DNA from: SZUA-547 sp963669265
GTDB taxonomy: Bacteria; Pseudomonadota; Alphaproteobacteria; Rhodobacterales; Rhodobacteraceae
NCBI GenBank assembly: GCA_963669265.1
Contig: OY769916.1
Coordinates: forward strand, 682,001-746,000
DNA: 64,000 bases
Reading direction: 5' to 3'
Shown here: piece by piece, positions 61,549 to 64,000 of the stretch
How positions within the stretch are numbered: the first letter of the stretch is position 1
How the letters are laid out: the number at the start of each line of letters is the position of its first letter
Notes under the pieces: model-generated
What the model was told of the DNA's origin: nothing
The model's input: the letters and a program-made list of their open reading frames with translations, nothing else
Database searches by the model: none
Program-made: the position numbers and the translations under genes

Positions 61549-62331
61549 ATGACCGCTCTCGCCCAGCTTATGAACGACCTCTTCATCTTCGCATTCGTGC
61601 TGGTGAGGATGCTGGCGATCTTTGCGATGATACCCATCTTTCAGGCCGCCGTTCTGCCGGGCAGCATTCGCACCGCCGTCGCGATGAGCCTGACCATCAT
61701 GGTTGTACCGATGGTGCAGACTGATGTCGTGGTCGCTGATTTCACCACGCCCATCCTTCTGGCGCTGATCGTGAAAGAGGTGGTGATCGGCGTATTTATT
61801 GGGTTCGGCGTGTCGCTGATCTTCTGGGCCATCGAGTCCGCGGGCTTTTTCATCGACAACCAGCGCGGCTCCACCATGGCGAGCTCCGTCGACCCGTTGA
61901 CGGGATCGCAAACATCGCCGCTGGGCATCTTTCTGACGCAGGTCCTGACCGTGTTTTTCATGGTTGGCGGCGGGTTTTTCGTCTTCGTGTTCGCGGTGTA
62001 TGAAAGCTATCAGTTCTTCCCCGTGTTTGAGTTCTACCCGAGCATGGATATCGACAACGTGCGGGTGTTTCTGGCCATCACCGACAGGATCATGGCGCTC
62101 GCGATCCTGATGGCCGCCCCCGCGATGATCGCGATGTTTCTCTCTGAGTTTGGTCTTGGCCTCGTCAGCCGGTTTGCGCCGCAGCTCAACGTCTTCTTCC
62201 TGGCGATGCCGGTGAAAAGCGCGGTCGGGATCCTGATGCTGATCCTCTATATCAAACTACTGCCTGAAATCTGGGATGACGAGTTCGCCGCCATGGTCAC
62301 CCATATCGGCCTGTTGCGCAGCATTTTCTGA
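61549..62331 (+). CDS. sctT: T3SS export apparatus protein SctT
   Basis: This 260-residue polytopic protein of the FliR/SctT family carries VLVRMLAIFAMIPIFQA, FFIDNQRGSTMASSVDPLTG and the final FLAMPVKSAVGILMLILY. The stop overlaps the sctU start (TGATG). Confidence 0.96.
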   Translation: MTALAQLMNDLFIFAFVLVRMLAIFAMIPIFQAAVLPGSIRTAVAMSLTIMVVPMVQTDVVVADFTTPILLALIVKEVVIGVFIGFGVSLIFWAIESAGFFIDNQRGSTMASSVDPLTGSQTSPLGIFLTQVLTVFFMVGGGFFVFVFAVYESYQFFPVFEFYPSMDIDNVRVFLAITDRIMALAILMAAPAMIAMFLSEFGLGLVSRFAPQLNVFFLAMPVKSAVGILMLILYIKLLPEIWDDEFAAMVTHIGLLRSIF

Positions 62332-63389
62332 TGGCCGACAAGACCGAACCGCCGACTCCCAAAAAGCTTCGCGACGCGCGAAAGAAAGGGCAGGTCGCGA
62401 AGAGCAAGGAGGTCTCTTCGGCCTCTCTTCTGACCGTCGTTTTCGCCATGCTGTTCGCATCGATGCCGCTTTATGTCGAAAAGATACGCGACATGATCCT
62501 GGCGCCGTCGCACCTCTACAAGGCTGACTTCCACCTGGCTGCGAATGTCCTGCTTCAGGTTATCGCCGTGTCGGCCCTTTCGATCTTTGGACCGATCGTA
62601 GTCGTCGTCGCCGTCGTCGGGGTCGTCGCCAACATGGCTCAGGTCGGATTGCTGTTCACCACATCCTCGCTGAAGCCGAAGCTCAGCAACCTCAACCCCG
62701 GCTCGGGGCTGAAAAAGATCTTTGCGCTCAAGAACCTGATCGAGTTCATAAAATCGACGCTCAAGATCTTCTTTCTCTCGACGCTGATCTTTCTGGTCGT
62801 GAAAGGCAGCATCCACGAGTTGGTGAAAATCCCCCATTGCGGGCTCGGATGCATCTTTCCGGTTTTGGGCAAGCTCTTCTTTAACGTGATGATCTATACG
62901 GTCGCCGCCTTCGTGCTGGTCGCCGCTGCGGATTACGTGTTTCAGAAGTGGCAGTTCACCAAGGACCAGAAAATGTCCAAAGAGGAGATCAAAAAGGAGT
63001 ACAAAGAGAGTGAGGGCGACCCCCATGTTAAGGGGAAGCGAAAGCAATTTGCCCAGGAGCTCATACAGTCCAATGAAGACGCTGGCGTCAGAAAGTCGAA
63101 GGTCGTCGTGACCAATCCAACCCACCTCGCCATCGCCCTCGATTACCGCGAAGGGGAAACTCCGCTGCCGATCGTCCGCGCGATGGGCAAGGGTCTTCGT
63201 GCCAAGCGTATTGTTGAGATCGCTGAGGAGGAGGGCATCCCGATCATGCAGAACATCCCCCTCGCCCACGGCCTCTTCGAAGAGGGCAAGGTCAACCAGT
63301 ACATCCCCGTCGACCTGATGGCGGAAGTCGCGGAAGTGCTGCGCTGGGTGATCGAGATGGAAAAAGAAAACGATCCCAACCAGAACTGA
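62331..63389 (+). CDS. sctU: T3SS switch protein SctU
   Basis: This 352-residue protein has four helices (about 30-215) and a cytoplasmic domain with the autocleavage motif NPTH at residues 262-265, almost the position in Yersinia YscU (263). The start DKTEPPTPKKLRDARKKGQV is typical of FlhB/SctU. Cleavage changes export from needle subunits to translocators, in concert with the SctP ruler. It is the last plus-strand apparatus gene and faces sctL tail to tail. Confidence 0.97.
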   Translation: MADKTEPPTPKKLRDARKKGQVAKSKEVSSASLLTVVFAMLFASMPLYVEKIRDMILAPSHLYKADFHLAANVLLQVIAVSALSIFGPIVVVVAVVGVVANMAQVGLLFTTSSLKPKLSNLNPGSGLKKIFALKNLIEFIKSTLKIFFLSTLIFLVVKGSIHELVKIPHCGLGCIFPVLGKLFFNVMIYTVAAFVLVAAADYVFQKWQFTKDQKMSKEEIKKEYKESEGDPHVKGKRKQFAQELIQSNEDAGVRKSKVVVTNPTHLAIALDYREGETPLPIVRAMGKGLRAKRIVEIAEEEGIPIMQNIPLAHGLFEEGKVNQYIPVDLMAEVAEVLRWVIEMEKENDPNQN

Positions 63390-63404
63390 CGCGCCAGCGC
63401 GGAT

Positions 63405-64000
63405 CTACTTGCTCTTGAGCCTGTCCCGCATGGCCCGCTCGATCGCCTCGATCTGCTGGTCAATGCTCGCATCGACCACGCCGATTTCGGTTTGCAGCCT
63501 GCACCCGCCCTTCGGCAACCCCTTGTCGCCGACAACCTCAATAAACCCGATATCGCCGCTGTCCTTCAGGATCTCGCCAATTCGCGCACGCACTTCGTCC
63601 TGTACCTTTGGACGGACGGCGACGGTTACACGCTCCTCATTGCGAACCACCTGCAAGGCGTTGCGCGCGGCGAGAACCACCGTGTCCTCTTCGGGAAAGT
63701 CGCCGAGGATCTTGCGCAGGCAGATCATCACTGTCTTCGCAACGGCGCCCTCGGCCGTCGCAAGATAGTCGACGGAGCGCGTGACGATGGTCAGCATCTG
63801 CTCGGCGATCTCCACCTGCGCGTTGGCCATGCCTTCCTGAAAGCCGCGCTCTTTTTCAGCCTCGTACGCCTGTTTCGCCTCTTCGACGATCCGCGCGGCT
63901 TCGGCCTCGGCTTCGGTCAGGAGGTCCTGAGCCGCCACACGCAAGGCGTAGTCTTCTTCGCTGATAATCCGGCGGCCCGGCTCTATTTCAGCCCGCTCCG
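63405..64000 (-). CDS. sctL: T3SS stator protein SctL, 5' end outside the window
   Basis: The frame is open to the right edge, so the start is missing; 198 residues are visible. It is a FliH/YscL-like regulator of the ATPase: a long charged helix (LLTEAEAEAARIVEEAKQAY, then FQEGMANAQVEIAEQ), then a domain with FPEEDTVVLAARNAL and a C-terminal GGCRLQTEIGVVDASIDQQIE segment that is diagnostic for the family. By analogy with Ysc gene order the genes to the right probably include sctK, J and others. Confidence 0.93.
   Translation of the reverse strand, partial: ERAEIEPGRRIISEEDYALRVAAQDLLTEAEAEAARIVEEAKQAYEAEKERGFQEGMANAQVEIAEQMLTIVTRSVDYLATAEGAVAKTVMICLRKILGDFPEEDTVVLAARNALQVVRNEERVTVAVRPKVQDEVRARIGEILKDSGDIGFIEVVGDKGLPKGGCRLQTEIGVVDASIDQQIEAIERAMRDRLKSK

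Overview
The window reads as chromosomal DNA of a GC-rich alphaproteobacterium, most likely a marine Rhodobacterales (Roseobacter-like) species. This rests on the codon use, the fused TRAP permease with a UspA partner, the PuuD-type urate oxidase with PuuE-UraD fusion, and tightly coupled operons with frequent TTG/GTG starts. No database search was possible, so the taxon is an inference. I see no tRNA, rRNA, CRISPR array, insertion sequence or phage gene.

Layout. (1) 1-5.2 kb: end of a TRAP transporter with its Usp protein, a two-subunit 3-oxoacid CoA-transferase split by a small secreted cysteine-rich protein, and a DUF1326 protein. (2) 5.2-8.8 kb: sulfate activation operon cysD-cysNC-TSUP. 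(3) 9.0-10.5 kb: a bacterial GH3-family protein. (4) 10.8-29.0 kb: a large purine catabolism locus. It covers adenine and guanine deamination, xanthine dehydrogenase XdhABC, urate oxidation (PuuD), HIU hydrolase, OHCU decarboxylase fused to PuuE allantoinase, ureidoglycine aminohydrolase, ureidoglycolate lyase and two NCS2 permeases. Two paralogous LysR regulators lie in it, and two matching LysR-type palindromes. The allantoate-to-ureidoglycine enzyme is not in the window. (5) 29.1-36.3 kb: Nudix hydrolase, a HAD-IIA phosphatase coupled to a PhnD-PhnC-PhnE-PhnE importer, a DeoR-type regulator and aldose 1-epimerase, with a 20-bp palindrome between the last two.

(6) 36.4-64.0 kb: a Ysc-family type III secretion system (T3SS) with its own candidate effectors. 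The core genes are STAS-sctN-O-P-Q-R-S-T-U on the plus strand and sctW-sycN-sctX-sctY-sctV-(SpoIIE phosphatase) on the minus strand; sctL runs off the right edge. To the left lie four CesT-like chaperones interleaved with three larger candidate effectors and several small proteins, none of which I recognise. Two candidate effectors share one N-terminal module, and another pair of proteins shares a second. A tandem GTCTGA element stands upstream of both the apparatus operon and the effector operon. A periplasmic-sensor SpoIIE phosphatase and a STAS protein suggest partner-switching control.

Secretin, ring, rod, needle and translocator genes are not recognised here. They probably lie beyond the right edge, next to sctL. 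The least described part of the window is the effector/chaperone block (36.4-47.5 kb) together with the repeat-bearing needle ruler SctP.
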